Positions 16,435-23,414 of a stretch of DNA of 34,246 bases are shown in pieces. The translations under genes and the position numbers were made by a program. Origin of the DNA: an uncultured Clostridia bacterium (GTDB taxonomy: Bacteria > Bacillota > Clostridia > TANB77 > CAG-508); the NCBI GenBank assembly GCA_947626605.1, contig CANQSV010000016.1, positions 1 through 34,246 of the forward strand, written 5' to 3'. Positions within the stretch are counted from its first letter, which is position 1, and each line of letters opens with the position of its first letter. The notes beneath the pieces are model-generated. The model was given only the letters and a program-made list of their open reading frames with translations. It was not told where the DNA came from and made no database searches.

Positions 16435-16803
16435 TTATCTGCCTCCTTCCTGAATGTGTTCTAATGCTTGAGATATTATTTGCTCTACATGCCCATCTTG
16501 CAAACTATAAAATACCTGTTTTCCTTCTTTTCTATATTTTACTAATTTTGATGTCCTAAGAATTTGTAATTGGTGTGATACTGTTGATTGATTTAACTTT
16601 AATAACTCACATAAGTCGCATACACACAATTCTGTATTTATAATTGCAAGTATTATTCTCAATCTTGTACTATCAGAAAATATTTTAAACATATCAGCTA
16701 AATCTATTATTTCTTCTTCATCTGGAGTTTTCATCTCTACATCTTTTATAACTTTATAATGTGGATATTTTTCTCCGCAAACAAAATCCTCCATTTTCAT
16801 CAT
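16435..16803 (-). CDS. ArsR/SmtB-family metal-sensing repressor of cadA
   Basis: Winged-helix dimeric repressor that leaves DNA on binding metal. The 122-aa protein has the HTH at about 55-90 (LCELLKLNQSTVSHQLQIL). Both classic metal sites are visible: an alpha3 site with ELCVCDLC (Cys60, 62, 65) and an alpha5 site with Asp103, His105, His116 and Glu119, the same spacing as the zinc site of SmtB. Having both resembles CadC/CmtR-type sensors that respond to Cd/Pb and Zn. GAGGAGAGG precedes two ATGs; the second (16800) has better spacing. It autoregulates with cadA through the operator at 16851-16872. Confidence 0.92.
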   Translation of the reverse strand: MMKMEDFVCGEKYPHYKVIKDVEMKTPDEEEIIDLADMFKIFSDSTRLRIILAIINTELCVCDLCELLKLNQSTVSHQLQILRTSKLVKYRKEGKQVFYSLQDGHVEQIISQALEHIQEGGR

Positions 16804-16850
16804 CCTCTCCTCACAAATTCTTTTCTATTTAATGTATAAATTATTTTCAA

Positions 16851-16904
16851 CATATGTTCATCTGTTCATATATTAATATTAACATTTTTTATTTTTCATG
16901 TCAA
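16851..16904 (-). promoter_or_regulatory. arsR-cadA promoter with operator at +1
   Basis: On the minus strand TTGACA (16899-16904), a 17-nt spacer and TAATAT (16876-16881) with an extended TG. Just downstream lie two TGAACA half-sites 8 nt apart (complements at 16855-16860 and 16863-16868), flanked by ATAT and CATATG. TGAACA half-sites are typical of ArsR/SmtB operators. The position blocks transcription start. Confidence 0.65.
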
Positions 16905-17059
16905 TACTATATATTATTGTATTTTCTACCATTGCAATCTCAAATATCTCTTATACTGGTTATCATGCAGCACATAGCTCATATATGAGTTCACAATCTT
17001 CTGGCAGTTATGGCGAAAGTGGAAGCATTGGTGGTAGTTCAGGTGGAGGCTTTAGATAA
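16898..17059 (+). CDS. Possible 53-aa small membrane ORF or gene remnant
   Basis: ATG at 16898 opens a frame of 53 codons. It has a hydrophobic start (SILYIIVFSTIAI) and then a Ser/Gly-rich tail ending GSIGGSSGGGFR. Ser/Gly tails of this kind end several surface or TPM-domain proteins, so this may be the 3' remnant of a lost gene. The ATG overlaps the -35 box of the divergent arsR promoter and has no ribosome site. A perfect terminator follows 17 nt after the stop, which supports a real transcript end. Coding status is uncertain. Confidence 0.3.
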   Translation: MSILYIIVFSTIAISNISYTGYHAAHSSYMSSQSSGSYGESGSIGGSSGGGFR

Positions 17060-17070
17060 ATTAATATTAC

Positions 17071-17104
17071 AAAAAACTCGCTATTAGATAGCGAGTTTTT
17101 TTAT
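17071..17104. terminator. Terminator between the 53-codon ORF and the M23 gene
   Basis: CTCGCTAT and ATAGCGAG pair perfectly (loop TAG), with AAAAAA before and TTTTTTT after. It is bidirectional. Confidence 0.9.
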
Positions 17105-17119
17105 AGTATTAAGTTTTTA

Positions 17120-18121
17120 TTAATATGCATAATTACGTGGGTTTTGTGCTACACCATTGACTCTTACTTCGAAGTGACAATGGTTTCCATATGAATCGCC
17201 TGTATTTCCTACTCTTGATACCACCTGTCCTTGAGATACCTTTTGTCCTGCTTTTACATTTACTGAACTACAGTGTGCATAATATGTTTCTACACCATTT
17301 CCATGAGAAATTATAACTAAATTTCCATATCCACCTGAATTCCATCCTGAAAATTTAACTGTTCCTGCTGCAGCTGCTTTTATTTTTGTTCCTGCAGGAG
17401 CTGCTATGTCTAAGCCTTTATGTATTGTTCCCCATCTTCCTCCAAATTCTGAACTTACTACTCCAGAAAGTGGATTTATAAGATTGATTCCTATATCAAC
17501 TTTTTTCTTTGTATTATTTGCACCTCTTGATACAGACATTGTTCCAGTTGCTTGATAATGTGTTGAAGCATATGTTACTGTTTGTTTTACTTCAGGTTTA
17601 ACATATAATTTACTTACAATTTTATCTGTTTCCGTAAATTTTGCAAGTTTTTTCTCGTATTTTTCGACAACTCTAATCTTATCTATGTTGTCACTTTTTT
17701 TGTCTTTTAATTTTTTTACTACATCTTCAGCTTTAGAAAAGCTTGGCACATAGTATTTTTCCTTGTCTTCGACTGTTATTGCATAATAATGATAATATTC
17801 TGTTCCTTTCTCTTTTACTTTTGCTAAAATCTCTTCATCATTAGTAACTATTCCTTTTTTTAACAAACATAGCTCATATTCTGGTAATTCGTCTATCTGA
17901 ACAAAAGCTACATTTTCTGATTCTCCATTTTCTATAAACTCATTTATCTTTTTTTGCATCTCCACCTTGTCTTCGCAATATCCAATGAGTTCTCCATTGA
18001 ATGTTACACTATATATTGGTTTATATGCAAAAGCGACTAAGCTTACAATCATTATAGCACTTAATACTATTAGGAACAAAAACTTTACAGACGTTCTCAA
18101 ATGTATTAAAATATTCCTCAT
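17120..18121 (-). CDS. Membrane-anchored M23 (LytM-type) peptidase
   Basis: Zinc endopeptidase of peptidoglycan cross-links, acting outside the membrane. The 333-aa protein has an N-terminal TM anchor (about 13-32), a stalk domain of about 150 residues with helix-rich Lys/Glu segments, and a C-terminal M23 domain (about 215-330). Zinc ligands are visible: His234 and Asp238 in HKGLDIAAP, and His316 in the HxH motif NHCHFEV, with His283 (YAHCS) also conserved. All catalytic residues are present, unlike SpoIIQ-type degenerate forms. Proximity to coat-protein genes hints at a sporulation or growth role, but a vegetative promoter precedes it. Confidence 0.9.
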   Translation of the reverse strand: MRNILIHLRTSVKFLFLIVLSAIMIVSLVAFAYKPIYSVTFNGELIGYCEDKVEMQKKINEFIENGESENVAFVQIDELPEYELCLLKKGIVTNDEEILAKVKEKGTEYYHYYAITVEDKEKYYVPSFSKAEDVVKKLKDKKSDNIDKIRVVEKYEKKLAKFTETDKIVSKLYVKPEVKQTVTYASTHYQATGTMSVSRGANNTKKKVDIGINLINPLSGVVSSEFGGRWGTIHKGLDIAAPAGTKIKAAAAGTVKFSGWNSGGYGNLVIISHGNGVETYYAHCSSVNVKAGQKVSQGQVVSRVGNTGDSYGNHCHFEVRVNGVAQNPRNYAY

Positions 18122-18187
18122 ATAACTTCCTTTCTGTTTCGTTTAAACTAATTTTATTATATGCTTAATTTAGCTTTAGACAGTATT

Positions 18188-18216
18188 ATTTTACCTTAAT
18201 TAGCTTTTTTTCTCAA
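18188..18216 (-). promoter_or_regulatory. Promoter of the M23 gene
   Basis: On the minus strand TTGAGA (18211-18216), a 17-nt spacer and TAAAAT (18188-18193). Phased A-tracts lie about 35-65 nt further upstream. Confidence 0.5.
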
Positions 18217-18250
18217 AGCGGATTTATCTTATTTATTTTGAATTATTCTA

Positions 18251-18280
18251 TGTTTTCTCGTTTTTTCTCATTTTTTCTCG
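18251..18280. repeat. Three tandem 10-bp A-tract units
   Basis: Plus strand reads three near-identical decamers (TGTTTTCTCG, TTTTTTCTCA, TTTTTTCTCG). On the minus strand these are A-tracts repeated every 10 bp, in phase with the helix, which predicts intrinsic bending upstream of the M23 promoter. Confidence 0.6.
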
Positions 18281-18357
18281 TTCTTCCTTTGCTATCCTCT
18301 ATAGTCTTAGGGGATTGCTGTAATTGGCTTGAAATATATAACTTCCTAATTTTCCTA

Positions 18358-18390
18358 CAAAAAAAAGGAAGTCATTAACCTCCTTTTTAT
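18358..18390 (-). terminator. Terminator of the coat protein genes
   Basis: On the minus strand AAAAAGGAGG and CTTCCTTTTT pair with one wobble, running into a T-run. It directly follows the stop codon at 18391. Confidence 0.75.
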
Positions 18391-18636
18391 CTACTGTTGT
18401 AATTCATTTTTTACATTGCTTATTTCCGTTGGTGTTGCTGGTGCAGCTGGTTTATAATAGCCTTTTACTTGTGCTATTTTAAAAATCTCATATTGTGAAT
18501 TTTCGCAATTATTTCTTATTTGTTGTATTGTTTGCCTTAGTTGCATATTCTCCGCTTCTGATATAACACCTTGATAAGTAGTTAAACTTGCTTTAATGTT
18601 ATCCAAGACATCATTTACCATTGTTTTCTCATCCAT
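18391..18636 (-). CDS. CotF-like spore coat protein
   Basis: The 81-aa protein resembles the coat F domain: acidic DEKTMVNDVLDNIKASLTTYQ, a central helix LRQTIQQIRNN, and the YEIFKIAQVKGYYKPAAPA segment typical of CotF C-termini. It is expected in the spore coat. Its length is about half of Bacillus CotF, and the gene just upstream encodes the other helical half, the usual clostridial arrangement. An AGGAGG site precedes the ATG, 10 nt after the stop of its partner. Confidence 0.75.
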   Translation of the reverse strand: MDEKTMVNDVLDNIKASLTTYQGVISEAENMQLRQTIQQIRNNCENSQYEIFKIAQVKGYYKPAAPATPTEISNVKNELQQ

Positions 18637-18646
18637 TTTGTACCTC

Positions 18647-18835
18647 CTAATTATTTAAAAAAGTCATTAATTTTTGTTTTGTATTTAGTGCATCCTGTGC
18701 TGATTTTGAAAAGAATTGCTTTATTTGAGGATCTACACATTGTGATGCATATGTGTTTAATTTTTCATATGATGTTTCGTGTGCACCTATCAGGTGTCTC
18801 AAATTTTGTAATTCAACTTGACTTAAATTTGCCAT
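18647..18835 (-). CDS. Small spore-coat-associated protein, partner of the CotF-like gene
   Basis: The 62-aa helical protein starts MANLSQVELQNLRHLIGAHE and contains YEKLNTYASQCVDPQIKQFF. This matches the ferritin-like N-terminal helices of coat F-type proteins. It is the first gene of a two-gene unit with 18391-18636, preceded by AAGGAGGG. Promoter boxes of the vegetative type are not obvious upstream, consistent with a sporulation sigma factor, though I could not assign one. Confidence 0.65.
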   Translation of the reverse strand: MANLSQVELQNLRHLIGAHETSYEKLNTYASQCVDPQIKQFFSKSAQDALNTKQKLMTFLNN

Positions 18836-18892
18836 ACGAATCCCTCCTTAAGTTTTATAATGTTATTATTTACGGTTTTAGGAAATTTATTC

Positions 18893-18926
18893 AAAAAAAA
18901 AAGATAGAAAGTTCCTAAAACCTTCT
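18893..18926 (-). terminator. Terminator overlapping the stop codon of the 124-aa membrane protein gene
   Basis: On the minus strand TAGAAGGTT and AACTTTCTA pair with one wobble, followed by TCTTTTTTTTTT. The 5' arm lies in the last codons, so the hairpin overlaps the TAG at 18915-18917. Confidence 0.7.
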
Positions 18927-19289
18927 ACCTCTGTTACAACTACACCCTATTGAACCATTACCATTTATTGCTCTATTTGCTCCTAGGCAATTACATACTG
19001 AACTATTATCACCATTACCGTTTTCATCATTGTCGTCATCATCATCGTTATTATTTCTTCTACATAAGCTTCGGATAATACACGTAATTAAAGCAACTAT
19101 ATATGCCAATATTGTATATACTATTGCAAAAATCAAATCAGATGCATCGAAAGCTATAAATACTATTACTATTGCAAATGCAAAAACAAACGCAGCCACT
19201 GTAATCGGACTATTCAGTAATCTTTCCATTATCACAGCTATTATTATTGTTGCCAATGGCAAAATAAAAAATATTAATAAAGTATCCAT
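18915..19289 (-). CDS. Small membrane protein with acidic and Cys-rich tail
   Basis: The 124-aa protein has three hydrophobic segments (about 3-22, 28-47, 52-75). A hydrophilic tail follows with an Asn/Asp run (NNNDDDDDNDE) and a Cys/Gly/Asn-rich end (VCNCLG and GCSCNRGRRF). The N-terminal part is reminiscent of short DUF2651-like membrane proteins, but I am not sure. The Cys-rich tail and the coat genes next door make a spore-envelope role possible. It has its own ribosome site (AAGGAG) and terminator. Confidence 0.55.
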   Translation of the reverse strand: MDTLLIFFILPLATIIIAVIMERLLNSPITVAAFVFAFAIVIVFIAFDASDLIFAIVYTILAYIVALITCIIRSLCRRNNNDDDDDNDENGNGDNSSVCNCLGANRAINGNGSIGCSCNRGRRF

Positions 19290-19415
19290 ATGTTATCTCC
19301 TTATTTTCCTAGATAATAATTGTATATCTCTCAAAATCCTAAATTATACTTTGCAAGTCTAATTTATTTTCTTGATATATCTTATGAATTCTTTATTAAT
19401 ATTGTGATTTTTCTT

Positions 19416-20126
19416 TTAATTATATTTTACTTCAACTAAATACAAGCCTTGTGGTGGCAATGTTTTTCCTGCTCTTTCTCTATTCTTTGATTCTATAATA
19501 CTTGGAATATCTTCAGGTTTTATTTTTCCGAGACCTACATCAACTAGTGTTCCTGATATTATTCTTACCATGTTATAAAGAAAGCCATTTCCCGTAAGTT
19601 CAATAATAATTCTTTCTCCTTCTTGTCTCACTTCTGCTTTATATATAGTTCGTACACTACTTTTGCTGCTAGTTCCACTTGCTTTGAAACCTTTAAAATC
19701 ATGTTCACCAATAAAATATTTTATTGCATTTTTCATGGCTTGTACATCCAATTTTTGAGATACTTGATATTCTAAACCTCTATAAATAGCTGTTCCTTGT
19801 TCTGAATTATTTATTATATATCTATATGTTTTTTCTTTACACTTATATCTGCTATGAAAGTCCGGATCAACTTCTTCTGCCTTTTTTATTCTAATAGATT
19901 TTTTTAATTTTGAATTGATTGCATATGCCATTTTCTCAATCTCTATTTTGGTATTTGTTTTGAAATTTGCAACTTGCCCTAGTGCATGAACTCCAGCATC
20001 GGTTCTTCCAGATGCATTAACTTCTACTTCTTCTCCTGTTATCTCAAAAATTGCTTTTTCTATTTCCCCTTGTATGTTTAATTTATTAGGCTGTTTTTGC
20101 CATCCGATTGAAATCTTTTCCATCAT
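19416..20126 (-). CDS. truA: tRNA pseudouridine(38-40) synthase TruA, missing its N-terminal codons by frameshift
   Basis: Converts uridines 38-40 of the tRNA anticodon arm to pseudouridine. The open frame shows the catalytic motif GRTDAGVHALGQV (active Asp), FHSRYKCKEKTYRY, the FKASG...VRTI block and the C-terminal GFLYNMVRIISGTLVDVG. The family N-terminus is absent from this frame: it starts at an ATG without a ribosome site, just before GWQKQPN. The missing residues (MRNIKLTIEYDGKDFN) are encoded just upstream in another frame. The two frames join perfectly if one base is removed at 20106. Either the gene is disrupted, or the assembly has a one-base error. Confidence 0.9.
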   Translation of the reverse strand: MMEKISIGWQKQPNKLNIQGEIEKAIFEITGEEVEVNASGRTDAGVHALGQVANFKTNTKIEIEKMAYAINSKLKKSIRIKKAEEVDPDFHSRYKCKEKTYRYIINNSEQGTAIYRGLEYQVSQKLDVQAMKNAIKYFIGEHDFKGFKASGTSSKSSVRTIYKAEVRQEGERIIIELTGNGFLYNMVRIISGTLVDVGLGKIKPEDIPSIIESKNRERAGKTLPPQGLYLVEVKYN

Positions 20127-20154
20127 ATTCTATTGTTAGTTTTATGTTTCTCAT
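20106..20154 (-). pseudogene. truA: Displaced N-terminal codons of truA
   Basis: From ATG at 20154, preceded by AAAAGGAAG, the frame reads MRNIKLTIEYDGKDFN, the conserved TruA start with its substrate-binding YDG. It then continues as RMAKTA and a stop at about 20087. Dropping one base (C on the minus strand, G at plus 20106) changes AAT-CGG-ATG to AAT-GGA-TGG and joins it to GWQKQPN of the main frame. This ribosome site is the genuine truA start. Confidence 0.85.
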
Positions 20155-20168
20155 TTTTCTTCCTTTTC

Positions 20169-20198
20169 AAAAAATCTGTTCATTAGAACAGATTTTTT
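20169..20198. terminator. Terminator between cdaA and truA
   Basis: AAAAAATCTGTTC and GAACAGATTTTTT form a 13-bp perfect stem with a 4-nt loop, U-run on both strands. It would end the cdaA message and makes truA depend on its own or read-through transcription. Confidence 0.85.
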
Positions 20199-20202
20199 AT
20201 GT

Positions 20203-21135
20203 TTATTTACTTCCTTCTTTTTTTCCAATTTTTATTTTTTTAAATTTATTTTTAAACTTTTTCAATCTATTTAGTCTGGCTTTTTTCACATCTACAAATC
20301 TATTTGTTACGACATTTTTTATTAAAAGTCTTCTTAATGAATCTTCTTTGAGATCTGCTATTAATGTTCCTTCTTTTGCTATTGAAATCTTACCTGTTTC
20401 TTCTGATACTACAATTGCTATAGCATCACATTCTTTTGATATACCAATTGCTGCCCTATGTCTTGTTCCAAGTTCTTTTGCAATATCTTGATCGTCTGCT
20501 AATGGTAACATACATGCTGCTGCTGCTATTTTATTATTACTTATAATAACAGCTCCATCATGAAGAGGTGTTTTAGGTGTGAATATATTAACTAATAGTT
20601 GTGGTGAAATATCCGCTTCCATTATAACACCAGTATTTATTATATCTTTTATTTGAATATCTTGTTCGATAACTATTAGAGCTCCAGTTTTTGAAGCTGC
20701 TAATTCAGATGTTGCAATTACTATTTTATATATATCTTCTTTTGTTTTAGCCATTAAACTTTTATCTATTCCAAAATATCTAGTTAATTTATTAGTTCCT
20801 AATTGTTCTAAGCCTCTTCGTAGTTCTGGCTGAAATATAACAATTAAGACCAAAGCTCCATATGTCATAATAGATGTTAGTAAGTAATTTAAGATTTTTA
20901 AGTTACATATAGAACTTATTGCTGTTACAATAACTAATAAAGCTATACCTTTTATCAGTTGCCATGCTCTTGTTCTTTGGGTTATTTTTATCAGTTTAAC
21001 TATTAAAAAAGTGACTATTACAATATCCAAAATTACTGTTACAAGTTTTAGTGGATGTTCCCATAAACCATGGAAATATGCTATAATATTTTCATCGTAA
21101 AATTGTTGAACTATTGATATTAATTCGCTTTTCAT
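20203..21135 (-). CDS. cdaA: Membrane diadenylate cyclase CdaA
   Basis: Makes c-di-AMP from two ATP, the messenger controlling potassium and turgor in Gram-positive bacteria. The 310-aa protein has three N-terminal TM helices (about 28-48, 60-77, 80-101), a short coiled linker, and a DAC domain. The DAC domain carries the essential DGA (193-195, TPLHDGAVI) and RHR (225-227, GTRHRAAIG) motifs. The C-terminus is a very basic tail (KKFKNKFKKIKIGKKEGSK), longer than in Bacillus CdaA. The usual downstream cdaR and glmM are absent: a terminator and truA follow. Upstream, 15 nt away, is a 40-aa membrane peptide gene, probably co-transcribed. Confidence 0.93.
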   Translation of the reverse strand: MKSELISIVQQFYDENIIAYFHGLWEHPLKLVTVILDIVIVTFLIVKLIKITQRTRAWQLIKGIALLVIVTAISSICNLKILNYLLTSIMTYGALVLIVIFQPELRRGLEQLGTNKLTRYFGIDKSLMAKTKEDIYKIVIATSELAASKTGALIVIEQDIQIKDIINTGVIMEADISPQLLVNIFTPKTPLHDGAVIISNNKIAAAACMLPLADDQDIAKELGTRHRAAIGISKECDAIAIVVSEETGKISIAKEGTLIADLKEDSLRRLLIKNVVTNRFVDVKKARLNRLKKFKNKFKKIKIGKKEGSK

Positions 21136-21150
21136 ATAACCTCTTCTTTC

Positions 21151-21273
21151 CTATCTTGATATTACCAAATAATATATAACTGTTCCAGCAAAAGATAATA
21201 CCATTAAGCCAGCTAAAGTAGCTGCTACAATTCTTACTGCTAATTTACTTTTATCAATTCCTTTTTTTGCCAT
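21151..21273 (-). CDS. 40-aa single-TM peptide upstream of cdaA
   Basis: The frame MAKKGIDKSKLAVR is followed by one TM helix (IVAATLAGLMVLSFAGTVIYYLV) and a short ISR end, after a strong GGAGG site 10 nt from the ATG. A basic cytoplasmic head and a single helix with small Ala/Gly residues suggest a membrane-inserted small protein. Being 15 nt before cdaA with no terminator between suggests joint expression and perhaps interaction with CdaA. Family unknown. Confidence 0.7.
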   Translation of the reverse strand: MAKKGIDKSKLAVRIVAATLAGLMVLSFAGTVIYYLVISR

Positions 21274-21504
21274 TTGTTGTATCCTCCTTTGAAAAAAATC
21301 TTTCATTTAAAATATTAACACAACAATATATTTTTTTCAATATAAATCAAATGTATTTTTTATGAATATTTAGGTTTTTTTGCATAATTTTCTATTTATT
21401 TGTTGTATTCTCCTCTTTTGTAACATATGTCCTTTTATGTCATATACTGTTAGTATAGGTATATTTTTGATATATCTTATGTTAAAATGAAAGGATTGAA
21501 ATAT

Positions 21505-21969
21505 ATGGAAATGGATACTCAAAAAGAAAAATGTCCTGAATTAGAAGTAGATGGATTAATAGCAGGTGGAAAACAATTTGATTTAGATATTACTCTTCCA
21601 GAAGATAATAGAGATGTTATATATGGTGTTATAAGAGATTGCTATAAAGATCCTGTAGAAGATGCTGTGGTAAAACTTGTAGAAATAGAATACGAACATG
21701 GAAAGAAAGTAAGAAAACCTGTTTCTCATACTTTTACTGATAAGCAAGGAGAATTTGTATTTGGTCCTCTATGTCCAAACAAAGCTTATGAAATAAATTT
21801 CTGGGCTGATAAGGTTAAACATGTGAAATTATGTGCTAAATGCACTCATGAAGGAAAATGCTTAAAAGGTGTTCACAAGAAATGTGATTGTTTTATAGAT
21901 GACAAAGACTGTAAAGGTGAACCAAATAAAAACGAAGATTGTTGCGGAAATAACAATCCAAAATATTAA
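21505..21969 (+). CDS. Cys-rich protein with a carboxypeptidase-regulatory/CnaB-like domain
   Basis: The 154-aa protein (no signal peptide) contains a beta-sandwich module: VIYGVIRDCYKDPVEDAVVKL, then SHTFTDKQGEFVFGPLCPNKAYEINFWA. This is the pattern of carboxypeptidase regulatory-like or CnaB domains. The last 50 residues are Cys-rich (CAKCTHEGKC, KKCDCFIDDKDC, DCCG) with paired Cys that could bind metal. Similar proteins in spore formers are often spore-surface components, which would fit the spore coat genes nearby, but this is inference. An ATG at 21487 opens the frame but the AAAGGA site fits the ATG at 21505. A strong terminator follows. Confidence 0.7.
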   Translation: MEMDTQKEKCPELEVDGLIAGGKQFDLDITLPEDNRDVIYGVIRDCYKDPVEDAVVKLVEIEYEHGKKVRKPVSHTFTDKQGEFVFGPLCPNKAYEINFWADKVKHVKLCAKCTHEGKCLKGVHKKCDCFIDDKDCKGEPNKNEDCCGNNNPKY

Positions 21970-21976
21970 TTAACAA

Positions 21977-22010
21977 AAAGAGGAATATAATTTATTTTAT
22001 ATTCCTCTTT
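21977..22010 (+). terminator. Terminator of the CnaB-like gene
   Basis: AAAGAGGAATATAA and TTATATTCCTCTTT pair over 14 bp with a TTTATT loop. T-rich sequence follows on the plus strand and an A-run precedes it, so it also serves the minus-strand gene ending at 22021. Confidence 0.85.
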
Positions 22011-22020
22011 ATTTATCTAA

Positions 22021-22161
22021 TTACATTATTCCCATTTTTTTTGCAAAGTTTTTACCCTTTTTCATCATTTTTCTTTTAGTACTTCCCATACCATCTGAAT
22101 ACATCATTGCAACTCCAGTTGTTATAATTCCCCCTATAATCATTCCTTTTATAAATTTCAT
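22021..22161 (-). CDS. 46-aa small membrane protein (YtxH-like)
   Basis: MKFIKGMIIGGIITTGVAMM forms one glycine-rich N-terminal TM helix, followed by a basic tail (TKRKMMKKGKNFAKKMGIM). The layout resembles short YtxH-like proteins. A GAGAGGA site lies before the ATG. It is encoded just after the two TauE-like genes on the same strand and may be co-transcribed. Confidence 0.65.
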   Translation of the reverse strand: MKFIKGMIIGGIITTGVAMMYSDGMGSTKRKMMKKGKNFAKKMGIM

Positions 22162-22193
22162 AATATATCCTCTCTTTCTTTTTATATTTTCTA

Positions 22194-22604
22194 TTAACTC
22201 TTATTAGTTTGTTTTTCTCTATTATTATTATCGTTTTTGTTTAAAAATATATATTTTTTTAAAAGAGAATATATTTCATTTCCTGCAATAATTAACAAAA
22301 ATACTCCAAAATATTTCCTAAGACTATGTGCGTTTATGTTTACAGATAATTTAGCACCTATTATTGCTCCAATTATTCCAAAAATTATTATAGGAGTACA
22401 TATTTTGAAATTAATCTTTTTTTTAACAATATTATATAATATTGCAACTATTGAAGTAGGTATAAAAAATACAAGGTTTGTCGCTTGTGCTATGTGTTGA
22501 TTCATATTCATAAAAATTCCTAAACATAAAATTAGTATTGTACCTCCACCCATTCCTGTTGCAGTAACAATACCAGATACAAATCCTATTATTATCTCTT
22601 TCAC
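22194..22604 (-). CDS. Half-size TauE/SafE-family permease (second of a pair)
   Basis: The 136-aa protein has about four TM helices and matches one repeat of the TauE/SafE (DUF81) fold: GFVSGIVTATGMGGGTILI, then QATNLVFFIPTSIVAIL and GIIGAIIGAKLS. Full TauE proteins are about 250 aa with two such repeats. Here only one is present, with a charged Asn/Lys tail. The start codon is GTG. The gene upstream encodes another half-size copy, 21 nt away, so the two probably assemble as a heterodimer. Substrates in the family are sulfite or sulfonate-type anions; the one here is unknown. Confidence 0.8.
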   Translation of the reverse strand: MKEIIIGFVSGIVTATGMGGGTILILCLGIFMNMNQHIAQATNLVFFIPTSIVAILYNIVKKKINFKICTPIIIFGIIGAIIGAKLSVNINAHSLRKYFGVFLLIIAGNEIYSLLKKYIFLNKNDNNNREKQTNKS

Positions 22605-22625
22605 TTAATATCTCACTTTCCAATT

Positions 22626-22970
22626 TTATATAATCATTCTAATTGCACTATAGATTAAAAAAAATAAAAAAAATAATTTTAAATATTTATCAGGAATTTT
22701 ATGCAATATTTTAGCTCCTATAAATCCGCCTACTACACCTCCTATAGCACAAAGCATTCCTACTTTCCAGTTTATATAATTATTCTTATAGAAAAAAAAT
22801 GCACTTGTAATTACCATTGGTAATATACAAAAAACTGAATTAACTCTTGCATCACTTTCATTTAATTTTAATATATATACAAAAGCTGGCACTAAAACCA
22901 TTCCTCCTCCTGAAGAAAATAGTCCACTTATAAAACCAGCTAATAAGCCTATTATTGTTTTTTTAATCAT
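22626..22970 (-). CDS. Half-size TauE/SafE-family permease (first of a pair)
   Basis: The 114-aa protein has about four TM helices: GLLAGFISGLFSSGGGMVLVPAF, then ARVNSVFCILPMVITSAFFF and GGVVGGFIGAKIL. The GxGGG-type motif marks a TauE/SafE repeat. It lacks the second repeat and pairs with the following gene. The two are paralogous, not a broken single gene: both contain the same N-terminal type of motif and both have their own starts and stops. Confidence 0.8.
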   Translation of the reverse strand: MIKKTIIGLLAGFISGLFSSGGGMVLVPAFVYILKLNESDARVNSVFCILPMVITSAFFFYKNNYINWKVGMLCAIGGVVGGFIGAKILHKIPDKYLKLFFLFFLIYSAIRMII

Positions 22971-23020
22971 ACATCATCACAATATTATTTTGTCTTTTTA
23001 TTATTTTTATATACATTTAC

Positions 23021-23251
23021 TTATTCACTTTTGCTTCTCATCATTTTTTCTAAAATATCAACTGCTATATTGCTAACAACATTTTCTATTCTGTGAACTT
23101 TTCCTATTATTTCCAATTTTAGATTCTCATCACTTACATTGTCGATTCTGTCCAAAAACTTTTCTAATTCTAATAAATATTCTTTGTTGTTGTATTTTTC
23201 ATGTTTAAAACAATCATCTAGTTCTTTTCTTCTATCTTCCTTTTGCTTCAT
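23021..23251 (-). CDS. Small helical protein of unknown function
   Basis: The 76-aa protein is predicted to be almost all helix, with heptad-like spacing (LELEKFLDRIDNVSDENLKLEIIGKVHRIENVVSNIAVDI split over two helices) and charged ends. There is no TM helix or known domain. The start at 23251 is set by GAGAGGAG; the frame is also open from a TTG at 23284. It is divergent from the HTH gene at 23415 and could be its partner or target. Confidence 0.55.
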   Translation of the reverse strand: MKQKEDRRKELDDCFKHEKYNNKEYLLELEKFLDRIDNVSDENLKLEIIGKVHRIENVVSNIAVDILEKMMRSKSE

Positions 23252-23414
23252 ATAATATCTCCTCTCTTTTTTACTGCTAGGCAACTTTTTATTACTTTAA
23301 ACGTTATATTTTGTGTATAATGTGTAATTTTACTACATATAATGATAAAATACAACAAATTATACTTATTTTATATTTAGTATAAAATACTTTATTCAAT
23401 AGGGATGATTATAT

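Noticed and set aside
18251-18280. CRISPR-like or satellite repeat
   Set aside because: Units are only 10 bp with no spacers. Phased A-tracts explain the pattern better.
22432-22623. 63-aa minus-strand frame over the second TauE-like gene
   Set aside because: Out of frame with the TM-rich permease half and made of low-complexity Asn/Cys/Tyr; a shadow.
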